A stretch of 14,116 bases of DNA. Origin: Petrotoga sp. UBA5851. GTDB taxonomy: Bacteria; Thermotogota; Thermotogae; Petrotogales; Petrotogaceae. The DNA is taken from positions 18,615 through 32,730 of the forward strand of contig DJGH01000067.1 in the NCBI GenBank assembly GCA_002431635.1, read 5' to 3'. Position numbers and translations under genes: made by a program. The notes under the pieces were generated by a model. It was not told where the DNA came from. It did no database searches and saw only the letters and a program-made list of their open reading frames with translations. Shown in pieces: positions 13,983 through 14,116 of this stretch; the first letter of the stretch is position 1, and each line of letters begins with the position of its first letter.

Positions 13983-14116
13983 ATGAAAAAAGCATATTTA
14001 TGTATAGCATTGATTCTTTTGATTGTGAGTGGTTTTTCTGAGTATATTGCAATTGGCGAAGACGGGAGGATCGTTCAGATAACAGAGGAAAGTCAGTCTG
14101 TACCTTTGGGATTAAA
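13983..14116 (+). CDS. Exported protein of unknown function, 3' truncated by the window edge
   Basis: The first 44 codons of a gene open to the end of the window. The N-terminus MKKAYLCIALILLIVSGFSE is a clear signal peptide, possibly cleaved after SGFS. What follows (YIAIGEDGRIVQITEESQSV) gives no family. The start is supported by GGAGG at 13972-13976 and an extended -10 promoter upstream. The protein is presumably periplasmic, outer-membrane or secreted. Confidence 0.75.
   Translation, partial: MKKAYLCIALILLIVSGFSEYIAIGEDGRIVQITEESQSVPLGL

Overview
This AT-rich window comes from a bacterium with a double membrane (diderm) and Shine-Dalgarno-led genes. The diderm reading rests on a periplasmic OstA/LptA-like protein, a secreted S-layer-homology (SLH) protein with a long coiled coil and a C-terminal membrane anchor (the layout of the Thermotoga outer-membrane tether Omp-alpha), and an exported PEGA-repeat protein. 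Low GC, an ornithine-racemase-type PLP enzyme and a Clostridia-like methyltransferase fit an anaerobe near Thermotogota, Spirochaetota, Fusobacteriota or an uncultured diderm lineage. The sequence alone does not settle the phylum.

Left edge (2-1585, + strand): the 3' end of a glycerophosphodiester phosphodiesterase gene, then an alanine/ornithine-racemase family gene. A strong bidirectional hairpin terminator (about 1585-1618) separates them from a long convergent operon.

Centre (10042 down to 1599, - strand): eight tightly packed genes with gaps of 4-19 nt or overlaps and no visible internal terminator. In transcription order they are a MarR-type regulator, a PEGA-repeat exported protein, the SLH/coiled-coil/membrane-anchor protein, a patatin phospholipase, a second patatin-like protein that appears to have lost key catalytic residues, an OstA/LptA-like protein, serS and rsmE. 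The first six look like an envelope-building or envelope-maintenance module under autoregulation by MarR; a perfect 7+7 bp inverted repeat sits in the divergent promoter region. serS and rsmE are housekeeping genes riding at the end.

Right half (10155-12556, + strand): a small polytopic membrane protein divergent from marR, then argS (with a modified HIGH motif) and a 67-residue PC4/p15-like ssDNA-binding protein.

Right edge (12557-14116): a looser, accessory-looking stretch. It holds a class I SAM methyltransferase, a 20-bp-stem hairpin between convergent genes, a solitary ribbon-helix-helix gene on the - strand with a tiny overlapping upstream ORF, and the start of an exported-protein gene behind an extended -10 promoter. 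No rRNA, tRNA, CRISPR array or insertion sequence was seen.
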